DNA of 64,000 nt from the NCBI RefSeq assembly GCF_023856365.1, contig NW_026042400.1, positions 248,001-312,000 of the forward strand, read 5' to 3'. The stretch comes from Brienomyrus brachyistius. Lineage: Eukaryota; Chordata; Actinopteri; Osteoglossiformes; Mormyridae. Made by a program: the position numbers and the translations under genes. Below are positions 1 to 15,200 of the stretch, in pieces; the first letter of the stretch is position 1; the number at the start of each line of letters is the position of its first letter. The notes under the pieces were generated by a model. The model ran no database searches. It had not been told where the DNA came from and was given only the letters and a program-made list of their open reading frames with translations.

Positions 1-3000
1 ATTAGCATATTAGCATATTAGCATAGCGTGTTAGCATATTAGCGTATTAGCATATTAGCATATTAGCATAGCATATTAGCATATTAGCATAGTATATTAG
101 CATATTACCGTATTAGCATATTAGCGTATTAGCATATTAGTATATTAGCATAGCATATTAGCATATTAGCATATTAGCATATTAGCATAGCGTGTTAGCA
201 TATTAGCGTATTAGCATATTAGCATATTAGCATATTAGCATAGCATATTAGCATATTAGCATAGCATATTAGCATATTACCGTATTAGCATATTAGCATA
301 TTAGCATAACGTGTTAGCATATTAGCGTATTAGCATATTAGCATATTAGCATAGCATATTAGCATATTAGCATATTAGCATATTAGCATATTAGCATAGC
401 GTGTTAGCATATTAGCATATTAGCATATTAGCATATTAGCATATTAGCATAGCATATTAGCATATTAGCATATTAGCATATTAGCATATTAGCATAGCGT
501 GTTAGCATATTAGCGTATTAGCATATTAGCATATTAGCATAGCATATTAGCATATTAACATATTAATATATTAATATATTAGCATATTAGCATATTAGCA
601 TATTAGCATAGCGTGTTAGCATATTAGCAATTAGCATATTAGCATATTAGCATAGCATATTAGCATATTAGCAAATTAGCATATTAGCATAGCGTGTTAG
701 CATATTAGCATATTAGTATATTAGGATATTAGCATATTAGGATATTAGCATATTAGGATATTAGCATATTAGCATATTAGCATATTAGCATAGCATATTA
801 GCATAGCGTGTTAGCATATTAGTGTATTAGCATATTAGCATATTAGCATAGCATATTAGCATATTAGCATATTAGCATATTAGCATATTAGCATATTAGC
901 ATATTAGCATAGTGTGTTAGCATATTAGCATAGCATAGCATATTAGCATAGCATATTAGCATATTAGCATATTAGCATATTAGCATATTAGCATATTAGC
1001 ATATTAGCATATTAGCATATTAGTATATTAGCATAGCGTGTTAGCATATTAGGGTATTAGCATATTAGCATAGCATATCAGCATATTAGCATATTAGCAT
1101 ATTAGCATATTAGCATATTAGCATATTAGCATAGCATATTAGCATATTAGCATATTAGCATATTAGCATAGCGTGTTAGCATATTAGCATATTAGCATAT
1201 TAGCATAGCATATTAGCATAGTGTGTTAGCATATTAGCATATTAGCATATTAGCATAAAATATTAGCATATTAACATATTAGCATATTAACATATTAGCA
1301 TATTAGCATAGCGTGTTAGCATATTAGCGTATTAGCATATTAGCATATTAGCATATTAGCATTGCGTGTTAGCATATTAGCGTATTAGCATATTAGCATA
1401 TTAGCATATTAGCATAGCATATTAGCATATTAACATATTAGCATATTAGCATATTAGCATATTAGCATAGCGTGTTAGCATATTAGCGTATTAGCATATT
1501 AGCATGTTAGCATAGCATATTAGCATATTAGCATATTAGCATAGCGTGTTAGCATATTAGCGTATTAGCATATTAGCATATTAGCATATTAGCATATTTG
1601 CATATTAGCATAGCGTGTTAGCATATTAGCGTATTAGCATATTAGCATATTAGCATATTAGCATAGCGTGTTAGCATATTAGCGTATTAGCATATTAGCA
1701 TATTAGCATAGCATATTAGCATATTAGCATATTAGCATATTAGCATAGCGTGTTAGCATATTAGCATATTAGCATATTAGCATATTAGCATATTAGCATA
1801 GCATATTAGCATATTAGCATATTAGCATAGCGTGTTAGCATATTAGCATATTAGCATATTAGCATAGCATATTAGCATAGTGTGTTAGCATATTAGCATA
1901 TTAGCATATTAGCATAAAATATTAGCATATTAACATATTAGCATATTAACATAGTAGCATATTAGCATAGCGTGTTAGCATATTAGCGTATTAGCATATT
2001 AGCATATTAGCATATTAGCATTGCGTGTTAGCATATTAGCGTATTAGCATATTAGCATATTAGCATATTAGCATAGCATATTAGCATATTAACATATTAG
2101 CATATTAGCATATTAGCATATTAGCATAGCGTGTTAGCATATTAGCGTATTAGCATATTAGCATGTTAGCATAGCATATTAGCATATTAGCATATTAGCA
2201 TAGCGTGTTAGCATATTAGCGTATTAGCATATTAGCATATTAGCATATTAGCATATTTGCATATTAGCATAGCGTGTTAGCATATTAGCGTATTAGCATA
2301 TTAGCATATTAGCATATTAGCATAGCGTGTTAGCATATTAGCGTATTAGCATATTAGCATAGCATATTAGCATATTAGCATATTAGCATATTAGCATAGC
2401 GTGTTAGCATATTAGCATATTAGCATATTAGCATAGCATATTAGCATAGTGTGTTAGCATATTAGCATATTAGCATATTAGCATAAAATATTAGCATATT
2501 AACATATTAGCATATTAACATATTAGCATATTAGCATAGCGTGTTAGCATATTAGCGTATTAGCATATTAGCATATTAGCATATTAGCATTGCGTGTTAG
2601 CATATTAGCGTATTAGCATATTAGCATATTAGCATATTAGCATAGCATATTAGCATATTAACATAGCATATTAGCATATTAGCATATTAGCATAGCGTGT
2701 TAGCATATTAGCGTATTAGCATATTAGCATGTTAGCATAGCATATTAGCATATTAGCATATTAGCATAGCGTGTTAGCATATTAGCGTATTAGCATATTA
2801 GCATATTAGCATATTAGCATATTTGCATATTAGCATAGCGTGTTAGCATATTAGCGTATTAGCATATTAGCATATTAGCATATTAGCATAGCGTGTTAGC
2901 ATATTAGCGTATTAGCATATTAGCATATTAGCATAGCATATTAGCATATTAGCATATTAGCATATTAGCATATTAGCATAGCGTGTTAGCATATTAGCAT

Positions 3001-6000
3001 ATTAGCATATTAGCATATTAGCATATTAGCATAGCATATTAGCATATTAGCATATTAGCATAGCGTGTTAGCATATTAGCATATTAGCATATTAGCATAG
3101 CATATTAGCATAGTGTGTTAGCATATTAGCATATTAGCATATTAGCATAAAATATTAGCATATTAACATATTAGCATATTAACATATTAGCATATTAGCA
3201 TAGTGTGTTAGCATATTAGCGTATTAGCATATTAGCATATTAGCATATTAGCATTGCGTGTTAGCATATTAGCGTATTAGCATATTAGCATATTAGCATA
3301 TTAGCATAGCATATTAGCATATTAACATATTAGCATATTAGCATATTAGCATATTAGCATAGCGTGTTAGCATATTAGCGTATTAGCATATTAGCATGTT
3401 AGCATAGCATATTAGCATATTAGCATATTAGCATATTAGCATAGCGTGTTAGCATATTAGCGTATTAGCATATTAGCATATTAGCATATTAGCATATTTG
3501 CATATTAGCATAGCGTGTTAGCATATTAGCGTATTAGCATATTAGCATATTAGCATATTAGCATAGCGTGTTAGCATATTAGCGTATTAGCATATTAGCA
3601 TATTAGCATAGCATATTAGCATATTAGCATATTAGCATATTAGCATAGCGTGTTAGCATATTAGCATATTAGCATATTAGCATATTAGCATATTAGCATA
3701 GCATATTAGCATATTAGCATATTAGCATATTAGCATATTAGCATAGCATATTAGCATAGCATAGCGTGTTAGCATATTAGCGTATTAGCATATTAGCATA
3801 TTAGCATACCATATTAGCATATTAGCATATTAGCATATTAGCATAGCGTGTTAGCATATTAGCATATTAGCATATTAGCATATTAGCATAGCGTGTTATA
3901 GCGGATTAGCATATTAGCATATTAGCATAGCATATTAGCATATTAGCATATTAGTATATTAGCATAGCATATTAGCATATTAGCATAGCGTGTTAGCATA
4001 TTAGCATATTAGCATATAAGCATATTAGCATAGCGTGAGCATATTAGCATATTAGCATATTAGCATATTAGCATATTAGCATATTAGCATATTAGCATAG
4101 CATATTAGCAAATTAGCATATTAGCATATTAGCATATTAGCATATTAGCATAGCGTGTTAGCATATTAGCGTATTAGCATATTAGCGTATTAGCAAATTA
4201 GTATATTAGCATAGCATATTAGCATATTAGCATATTAGCATATTAGCATAGCGTGTTAGCATATTAGCGTATTAGCATATTAGCATATTAGCATATTAGC
4301 ATATTAGCATATTAGCATAGCATATTAGCATATTAGCATATTAGCATATTAGCATATTAGCATAGCATATTAGCATAGCATAGCGTGTTAGCATATTAGC
4401 GTATTAGCATATTAGCATATTAGCATACCATATTAGCATATTAGCATATTAGCATATTAGCATAGCGTGTTAGCATATTAGCATATTAGCATATTAGCAT
4501 ATTAGCATAGCGTGTTATAGCGGATTAGCATATTAGCATATTAGCATAGCATATTAGCATATTAGCATATTAGCATATTAGTATATTAGCATAGCATATT
4601 AGCATATTAGCATAGCGTGTTAGCATATTAGCATATTAGCATATAAGCATACCATATTAGCATATTAGCATATTAGCATATTAGCATAGCGTGTTAGCAT
4701 ATTAGCATATTAGCATATTAGCATAGCGTGTTATAGCGGATTAGCATATTAGCATATTAGCATAGCATATTAGCATATTAGCATATTAGCATATTAGCAT
4801 AGCGTGTTAGCATATTAGCATATTAGTATATTAGGATATTAGCATATTAGGATATTAGCATATTAGCATATTAGCATAGCATATTAGCGTAGCGTGTTAG
4901 CATATTAGTGTATTAGCATATTAGTATATTAGCATAGCATATTAGCATATTAGCATATTAGCATATTAGCATAGCGTGTTAGCATATTAGCGTATTAGCA
5001 TATTAGCATATTAGTATATTAGCATATTAGCATATTAGCATAGCATATTAGCATATTAGCATATTAGCATATTAGCATATTAGCATAGCATATTAGCATA
5101 GCATAGCGTGTTAGCATATTAGCGTATTAGCATATTAGCATATTAGCATACCATATTAGCATATTAGCATATTAGCATATTAGCATAGCGTGTTAGCATA
5201 TTAGCATATTAGCATATTAGCATATTAGCATAGCGTGTTATAGCGGATTAGCATATTAGCATATTAGCATAGCATATTAGCATATTAGCATATTAGTATA
5301 TTAGCATAGCATATTAGCATATTAGCATAGCATATTAGCGTATTAGCATATTAGCATATTAGCATACCATATTAGCATATTAGCATATTAGCATATTAGC
5401 ATAGCGTGTTAGCATATTAGCATATTAGCATATTAGCATATTAGCATAGCGTGTTATAGCGGATTAGCATATTAGCATATTAGCATAGCATATTAGCATA
5501 TTAGCATATTAGTATATTAGCATAGCATATTAGCATATTAGCATAGCGTGTTAGCATATTAGCATATTAGCATATAAGCATATTAGCATAGCGTGAGCAT
5601 ATTAGCATATTAGCATATTAGCATATTAGCATATTAGCATAGCATATTAGCAAATTAGCATATTAGCATATTAGCATAGCGTGTTAGCATATTAGCATAT
5701 TAGCATAAAAGCATATTAGCATAGCGTGAGCATATTAGCATATTAGCATATTAGCATATTAGCATATTAGCATAGCATATTAGCAAATTAGCATATTAGC
5801 ATATTAGCATATTAGCATATTAGCATAGCGTGTTAGCATATTAGCGTATTAGCATATTAGCGTATTAGCATATTAGCGTATTAGCATATTAGTATATTAG
5901 CATAGCATATTAGCATATTAGCATATTTGCATAGCGTGTTAGCATATTAGCGTATTAGCATATTAGCATATTAGCATATTAGCATATTAGCATATTAGCA

Positions 6001-6217
6001 TATTAGCATAGCATATTAGCATATTAGCATATTAGCATATTAGCATATTAGCATATTAGCATAGCATATTAGCATAGCATAGCGTGTTAGCATATTAGCG
6101 TATTAGCATATTAGCATATTAGCATACCATATTAGCATATTAGCATATTAGCATATTAGCATAGCGTGTTAGCATATTAGCATATTAGCATATTAGCATA
6201 TTAGCATAGCGTGTTAT
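1..6217. repeat. Higher-order satellite supra-unit, copy 1 (5' part)
   Basis: Rare variants serve as landmarks. CATAAAAT steps start at 1254, 1913, 2482 and 3146 (gaps 659, 569, 664). GCGTGTTATAGCGG steps start at 3891, 4510, 4726, 5233, 5449 and 6209 (gaps 619, 216, 507, 216, 760). The same order and the same gaps occur at 57784-64000, always 57783 bases further on. A second copy near 22574-28846 has the same order with slightly different gaps. The boundary at 1 is the window edge, so the true unit start is unknown. Confidence 0.85.
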
Positions 6218-9200
6218 AGCGGATTAGCATATTAGCATATTAGCATAGCATATTAGCATATTAGCATATTAGTATATTAGCATAGCATATTAGCATATTA
6301 GCATAGCGTGTTAGCATATTAGCATATTAGCATATAAGCATATTAGCATAGCGTGAGCATATTAGCATATTAGCATATTAGCATATTAGCATAGCATATT
6401 AGCATATTAGCATATTAGCATATTAGCATATTAGCATATTAGCATAGCGTGTTAGCATATTAGCGTATTAGCATATTAGCGTATTAGCATATTAGTATAT
6501 TAGCATAGCATATTAGCATATTAGCATATTAGCATATTAGCATAGCGTATTAGCATATTAGTATATTAGCATATATTAGCATATTAGCATATTAGCATAG
6601 CGTGTTAGCATATTAGCGTATTAGCATATTAGGATATTAGCATATTAGCATATTAGCATATTAGCATATTAGCATAGCATATTAGCATATTAGCATATTA
6701 GCATATTAGCATAGCATAGCATATTAGCATAGCATATTAGCATATTAGCATATTAGCATATTAGCATATTAGCATAGCGTGTTAGCATATTAGCGTATTA
6801 GCATATTAGCATAGCATATCAGCATATTAGCATATTAGCATATTAGCATATTAGCATAGCATATTAGCATATTAGCATATTAGCATATTAGCATAGCGTG
6901 TTAGCATATTAGCATATTAGCATATTAGCATAGCATATTAGCATAGTGTGTTAGCATATTAGCATATTAGCATATTAGCATAAAATATTAGCATATTAAC
7001 ATATTAGCATATTAACATATTAGCATATTAGCATAGCGTGTTAGCATATTAGCGTATTAGCATATTAGCATATTAGCATATTAGCATTGCGTGTTAGCAT
7101 ATTAGCGTATTAGCATATTAGCATATTAGCATATTAGCATATTAGCATAGCATATTAGCATATTAACATATTAGCATATTAGCATATTAGCATATTAGCA
7201 TATTAGCATAGCGTGTTAGCATATTAGCGTATTAGCATATTAGCATGTTAGCATAGCATATTAGCATATTAGCATATTAGCATAGCGTGTTAGCATATTA
7301 GCGTATTAGCATATTAGCATATTAGCATATTAGCATATTTGCATATTAGCATAGCGTGTTAGCATATTAGCGTATTAGCATATTAGCATATTAGCATATT
7401 AGCATAGCGTGTTAGCATATTAGCGTATTAGCATATTAGCATATTAGCATAGCATATTAGCATATTAGCATATTAGCATATTAGCATAGCGTGTTAGCAT
7501 ATTAGCATATTAGCATATTAGCATATTAGCATATTAGCATAGCATATTAGCATATTAGCATATTAGCATAGCGTGTTAGCATATTAGCGTATTAGCATAT
7601 TAGCATATTAGCATATTAGCATAGCGTGTTAGCATATTAGCGTATTAGCATATTAGCATATTAGCATAGCATATTAGCATATTAGCATATTAGCATATTA
7701 GCATATTAGCGTAGCGTGTTAGTATATTAGCGTGTTAGCATATTAGCATATTAGCATATTAGCATATTAGCATAGCGTGTTAACATAGCGGATTAGCATA
7801 TTAGCATATTAGCATAGCATATTAGCATAGCGTGTTAGCATATTAGCGTATTAGCATATTAGCATATTAGCATATTAGCATAGCATATTAGCATATTAGC
7901 ATATTAGCATAGCGTGTTAGCATATTAGCGTATTCGCATATTAGCATATTAGCATATTAGCATAGCATATTAGCATATTAGCATATTAGCATATTAGCAT
8001 ATTAGCATATTAATATATTAATATATTAGCATATTAGCATATTAGCATATTAGCATATTAGCATAGCGTGTTAGCATATTAGCAATTAGCATATTAGCAT
8101 ATTAGCATAGCATATTAGCATATTAGCATATTAGCATATTAGCATATTAGCATATTAGCATATTAGCATATTAGCATAGCGTGTTAGCATATTAGCATAT
8201 TAGTATATTAGCATATTAGCATATTAGCATAACATATTAGCATATTAGCATAGCATATTAGCATATTAGCATATTAGCATATTAGCATATTAGCATAGCG
8301 TGTTAGCATATTAACGTATTAGCATATTAGCATATTAGCATATTAGCATAGCATATTAGCATATTAGCATATTAGCATATTAGCATAGCGTGTTAGCATA
8401 TTAGCGTATTCGCATAGTATATTAGCATAGCATATTAGCGTATTAGCAAATTAGCATATTATCATAGCATATTAACATAACATATTAGCATATTTGCATA
8501 TTAGCATATTAGCATAGCGTGTTAGCATATTAGCGTATTAGCATATTAGCATATTAGCATAGCATATTAGCATATTAGCATATTAGCATATTAGTATAGC
8601 GTGTTAGCATATTAGCGTATTAGCATATTAGCATATTAGCATATTAGCATATTAGCATAGCATATTTGCATATTAGCATATTAGCATATTTGCATATTAG
8701 CATATTAGCATATTTGCATATTAGCATAGCGTGTTAGCATATTAGCGTATTAGCATATTAGCATATTAGCATATTAGCATAGCGTGTTAGCATTTTAGCG
8801 TATTAGAATATTAGCATATTAGCATAGCATAGCATATTAGCATATTAGCATATTAGCACATTAGCATAGCGTGTTAGCATATTAGCGTATTAGCATATTA
8901 GTATATTAGCATAGCATATTAGCATATTAGCATATTAGCATATTAGCATATTAGCATAGCGTGTTAGCATATTAGCGTATTAGCATATTAGCATATTAGC
9001 ATATTAGCATATTAGCATAGCATATTAGCATATTAGCATATTAGCATATTAGCATATTAGCATATTAGCATATTAGCATAGCGTGTTAGCATATTAGCGT
9101 ATTAGCATATTAGCATATTAGCATAGCATATTAGCATATTAGCATATTAGCGTATTAGTATATTAGCATATTAGCATATTAGCATATTAGCATATTAGCA

Positions 9201-12200
9201 TATTAGTATTGCGTGTTAGCATATTAGCGTATTAGCATATTAGCATATTAGCATATTAGCATGTTAGCATATTAGCATATTAGCATAGCATATTAGCATA
9301 TTAGCATATTAGCATATTAGTATAGCGTGTTAGTGTATTAGCATATTAGCATATTAGCATAGCATATTAGCATAGCATATTAGCATATTAGCATAGCATA
9401 TTAGCATATTAGCATATTAGCATAGCATATTAGCATATTAGCATATTAGCATATTAGCATATTAACATAGCATATTAGCATATTAGCATATTAGCATATT
9501 AGCATATTAGCATAGCATATTAGCATATTAGCATATTAGCATATTAGCATATTAGAATATTAGCATAGCGTGTTAGCGTATTAGCATATTAGCATAGCGT
9601 GTTAGTGTATTAGCATATTAGCATATTAGCATAGCATATTAGCATATTAGCATATTAGCATATTAGCATAGCATATTAGCATATTAGCATATTAGCATAT
9701 TAGCATATTAGCATAGCGTGTTAGTGTATTAGCATATTAGCATATTAGCATAGCATATTAGCATATTAGCATATTAACATATTAGCATATTAGCATAGCA
9801 TATTAGCATAGCATATTAGCATATTAGCATATTAGCATATTAGCATATTAGCATATTAGCATAACATATTAGCATATTAGCATATTAGCATAACATATTA
9901 GCATATTAGCATAGCATATTAGCATATTAGCATATTAGCATATTAGCATATTAGCATAGCGTGTTAGCGTATTAGCGTATTAGTATATTAGCATAGCGTG
10001 TTAGCGTATTAGCATAGCATATTAGCATAGAATATTAGCATATTAACATATTAGCATATTAGTATATTAGCATAGCATATTAGCATATTAGCATATTAGT
10101 ATATTAGCATATTAGCATAGCATATTAGCATATTAGCATATTAGCATATTAGCATATTAGCATAGCATATTAGCATATTAGCATATTAGCATATTAGCAT
10201 ATTAGCATAGCGTGTTAGCGTATTAGCATATTAGCATATTAGCATAGCATATTAGCGTATTAGCATATTAGCATATTAGCATATTAGCGTAGCGTGTTAG
10301 CGTATTAGCATATTAGCATATTAGCATAGCATATTAGCGTATTAGCATAGCATATTAGCATATTAGCATATTAGCATATTAGCATAGTATATTAGCATAT
10401 TAGCATATTAGCATATTAGCATATTAGCATATTAGCATAGCATATTAGCATATTAGCATATTAGCATATTAGCATAGCATATTAGCATATTAGCATATTA
10501 GCATATTAGCATAGCATATTAGCATATTAGCATATTAGCATATTAGCATATTAGCATATCATATTAGCATATTAGCATATTAGCATATTAGCATAGCATA
10601 TTAGCATAGCATATTAGCATATTAGCATATTAGTATATTAGCATATATTAGCATATTAACATATTAGCATATTAGCATAGCATATTAGCATATTAGCATA
10701 TTAGCATATTAGCATATTAGCATATTAACATATTAGCATATTAGCATATTAGCATTGCATATTAGTATATTAGCATATTAGCATATTAGCATATTAACAT
10801 ATTAGCATAGCATATTAGCATATTAACATATTAACATATTACCATATTAGCATAGCATATTAGCATATTAGCATATTAGCATATTAGCATATTAGCATAT
10901 TAGCATAGCATATTAGCATATTAGCATATTAGCATATTAGCATATTAGCATATTAGCATATTAGCATAGCGTGTTAGCGTATTAGCATATTAGCATATTA
11001 GCATAGCATATTAGCATATTAGCATATTAGCATAGCATATTAGCATATTAGCATATTAGCATATTAGCATATTAGCATATTAGCATAGCATATTAGCATA
11101 TTAGCACATTAGCATAGCATATTAGCATATTAGCATATTAGCATAGCATATTAGCATATTAACATATTAGCATATTAGCATATTAGCATATTAGCATAGC
11201 ATATTAGCATATTAGCATATTAGCATATTAGCATAGCATATTAGCATATTAGCATATTAGCATATTAGCATATTAGCATATTAGCATAGCATATTAGCAT
11301 ATTAGCATATTAGCATATTAGCATATTAGCATATTAGCATATTAGCATAGCATATTAGCATATTAGCATATTAGCATATTAGCATAGCGTGTTAGTGTAT
11401 TAGCATATTAGCATATTAGCATAGCATATTAGCATATTAGCATATTAGCATATTAGCATATTAGCATATTAGTATAGCATATTAGCATATTAGCATATTA
11501 GCATATTAGCATATTAGCATAGCATATTAGCATATTAGCATATTAGCATATTAGCATATTAGCATAGCATATTAGCATATTAGCATATTAGCATATTAGC
11601 ATATTAGCATATTAGCATATTAGCATAGCATATTAGCATATTAGCATATTAGCATATTAGCATATTAGCGTATTAGCGTATTAGCATATTAGCATATTAG
11701 CATATTAGCATATTAGCATATTAGCATATTAGCATAGCATATTAGCATATTAGCATATTAGCATATTAGCATATTAGCATATTAACGTATTAGCGTATTA
11801 GCATATTAGCATATTAGCATATTACCATATTAGCATATTAGCATAGCATATTAGCATATTAGCATATTAGCATATTAGCATATTAGCATATTAGCATATT
11901 AGCATATTAGCATAGCATATTAGCATAGCATATTAGCATATTACCATATTAGCATATTAGCGTATTAGCATAGCATATTAGCATATTAGCATATTAGCAT
12001 ATTAGCATATTAGCATAGCATATTAGCATAGCGTGTTAGCGTATTAGTATATTAGCATATTAGCATATTAGCATATTAGCATATTAACATATTAGCATAT
12101 TAGCATAGCATATTAGCATATTAGCATAGCATATTAGCATATTAGCATATTAGCAGATTTGTATATTAGCATATTAGCATAGCATATTAGCATATTAGCA

Positions 12201-15200
12201 TATTAGCATATTAGCATATTAGCATATTAGCATAACGTGTTAGCGTATTAGCGTATTAGCATATTAGCATAGCGTGTTAGCGTATTAGCATATTAGTATA
12301 TTAGCATATTAGCATATTAGCATAGCATATTAGCATATTAGCATATTAGCATATTAGCATATTAGCATAGCATATTAGCATATTAGCATAGCATATTAGC
12401 ATATTAGCATATTAGCATATTAGCATATTAGCATATTAGCATAGCATATTAGCATATTAGCATATTAGCATATTAGCATATTAGCATATTAACATATTAG
12501 CATAGCATATCAGCATATTAGCATATTAGCATATTAACATATTAGCATATTAGCATATTAGCATAGCATATTAGCATAGCATATCAACATATTAGTATAT
12601 TAGCATAGCATATTAGCATATTAGCATATTAGCATATTAGCATATTAGCATATTAGCATATTAGCATAGCGTGTTAGCGTATTAGCGTATTAGCATATTA
12701 GCATAGCGTGTTAGCGTATTAGCATATTAGCATAGCATATTAGCATATTAGCATATTAGCATATTAGCATATTAGCATATTAGCATAGCATATTAGCATA
12801 TTAGCATATTAGCATATTAGCATATTAGCATAGCATATTAGCATATTAGCATATTAGCATATTAGCATAGCATATTAGCATATTAGCATATTAGCATATT
12901 AGCATATTAGCATATTAGCATATTAGCATAGCGTGTTAGTGTATTAGCATATTAGCATATTAGCATAGCATATTAGCATATTAGCATATTAGCATAGCAT
13001 ATTAGCATAGCGTGTTAGCATATTAGCATATTAGCATATTAGCATATTAGCATATTAGCATATTAGCATATTAGCATATTAGCATAGCATATTAGCATAT
13101 TAGCATATTAGCATATTAGCATATTAGCATATTAGCATAGCGTGTTAGCGTATTAGCGTATTAGCATATTAGCATAGCGTGTTAGCGTATTAGCATATTA
13201 GCATATTAGCATAGCATATTAGCATATTAGCATATTAGCATATTAGCATATTAGCATAGCATATTAGCATATTAGCATATTAGCATATTAGCATATTAGC
13301 ATATTAGCATAGCATATTAGCATATTAGCATATTAGCATATTAGCATATTAGCATAGCGTGTTAGCGTATTAGCGTATTAGCATATTAGCATAGCGTGTT
13401 AGCGTATTAGCATATTAGCATATTAGCATAGTATATTAGCATATTAGCATATTAGCATATTAGCATATTAGCATATTAGCATAGCATATTAGCATAGCAT
13501 ATTAGCATATTAGCATATTAGCATATTAGCATATTAGCATAGCATATTAGCATATTAGCATATTAGCATATTAGCATATTAGCATATTAGCATATTAGCA
13601 TATTAACATATTAGCATAGCATATTAACATATTAGCATATTAGCATATTAACATATTAGCATATTAGCATATTAGCATAGCATATTAGCATAGCATATCA
13701 ACATATTAGTATATTAGCATAGCATATTAGCATATTAGCATATTAGCATATTAGCATATTAGCATATTAGCATATTAGCATATTAGCATAGCGTGTTAGT
13801 GTATTAGCATATTAGCATATTAGCATAGCATATTAGCATATTAGCATATTAGCATAGCATATTAGCATAGCGTGTTAGCATATTAGCATATTAGCATATT
13901 AGCATATTAGCATATTAGCATAGCATATTAGCATATTAGCATATTAGCATATTAGCATATTAGCATAGCATATTAGCATATTAGCATAGCATATCAACAT
14001 ATTAGTATATTAGCATAGCATATTAGCATATTAGCATATTAGCATATTAGCATATTAGCATATTAGCATATTAGCATAGCGTGTTAGTGTATTAGCATAT
14101 TAGCATATTAGCATAGCATATTAGCATATTAGCATATTAGCATAGCATAGCATAGCGTGTTAGCATATTATCATATTAGCATATTAGCATATTAGCATAG
14201 CATATTAGCATATTAGCATATTAGCATATTAGCATATTAGCATATTAGCATAGCATATTAGCATATTAGCATATTAGCATAGCATATTAGCATATTAGCA
14301 TATTAGCATATTAGCATATTAGCATATTAGCATATTAGCATATTAGCGTATTAGCATATTAGCATATTAGCATATTAGCATATTAGCATAGCATATTAGC
14401 ATATTAGCATATTAGCATATTAGCATATTAGCATAGCATATTAGCATATTAGCATATTAGCATATTAGCATAGCGTGTTAGCGTATTAGCATATTAGCAT
14501 AGCATATTAGCATATTAGCATAGCATATTAGCATATTAGCATATTAGCATATTAGCATATTAGCATAGCATATTAGCATATTAGCATATTAACATATTAG
14601 CATAGCATATTAGCATATTAGCATATTAGCATATTAGCATATTAGCATATTAGCATATTAGCATAGCGTGTTAGTGTATTAGCATATTAGCATATTAGCA
14701 TAGCATATTAGCATATTAGCATATTAGCATATTAGCATAGCATATTAGCATATTAGCATAGCGTGTTAGCATATTAGCATATTAGCATATTAGCATATTA
14801 GCATATTAGCATAGCATATTAGCATATTAGCATATTAGCATATTAGCATATTAGCATAGTATATTAGCATATTAGCATAGCATATTAGCATATTAGCATA
14901 TTAGCATATTAGCATATTAGCGTATTAGCATATTAGCATATTAGCATATTAGCATATTAGCATATTAGCATATTAGCATAGCATATTAGCATATTAGTAT
15001 ATTAGCATATTAGCATATTAGCATATTAGCATAGCATATTAGCATATTAGCATATTAGCATATTAGCATATTAGCATATTAGCATAGCGTGTTAGCGTAT
15101 TAGCATATTAGCATAGCATATTAGCATATTAGCATAGCGTGTTAGCGTATTAGCATATTAGCATATTAGCATATTAGCATAGCATATTAGCATATTAGCA

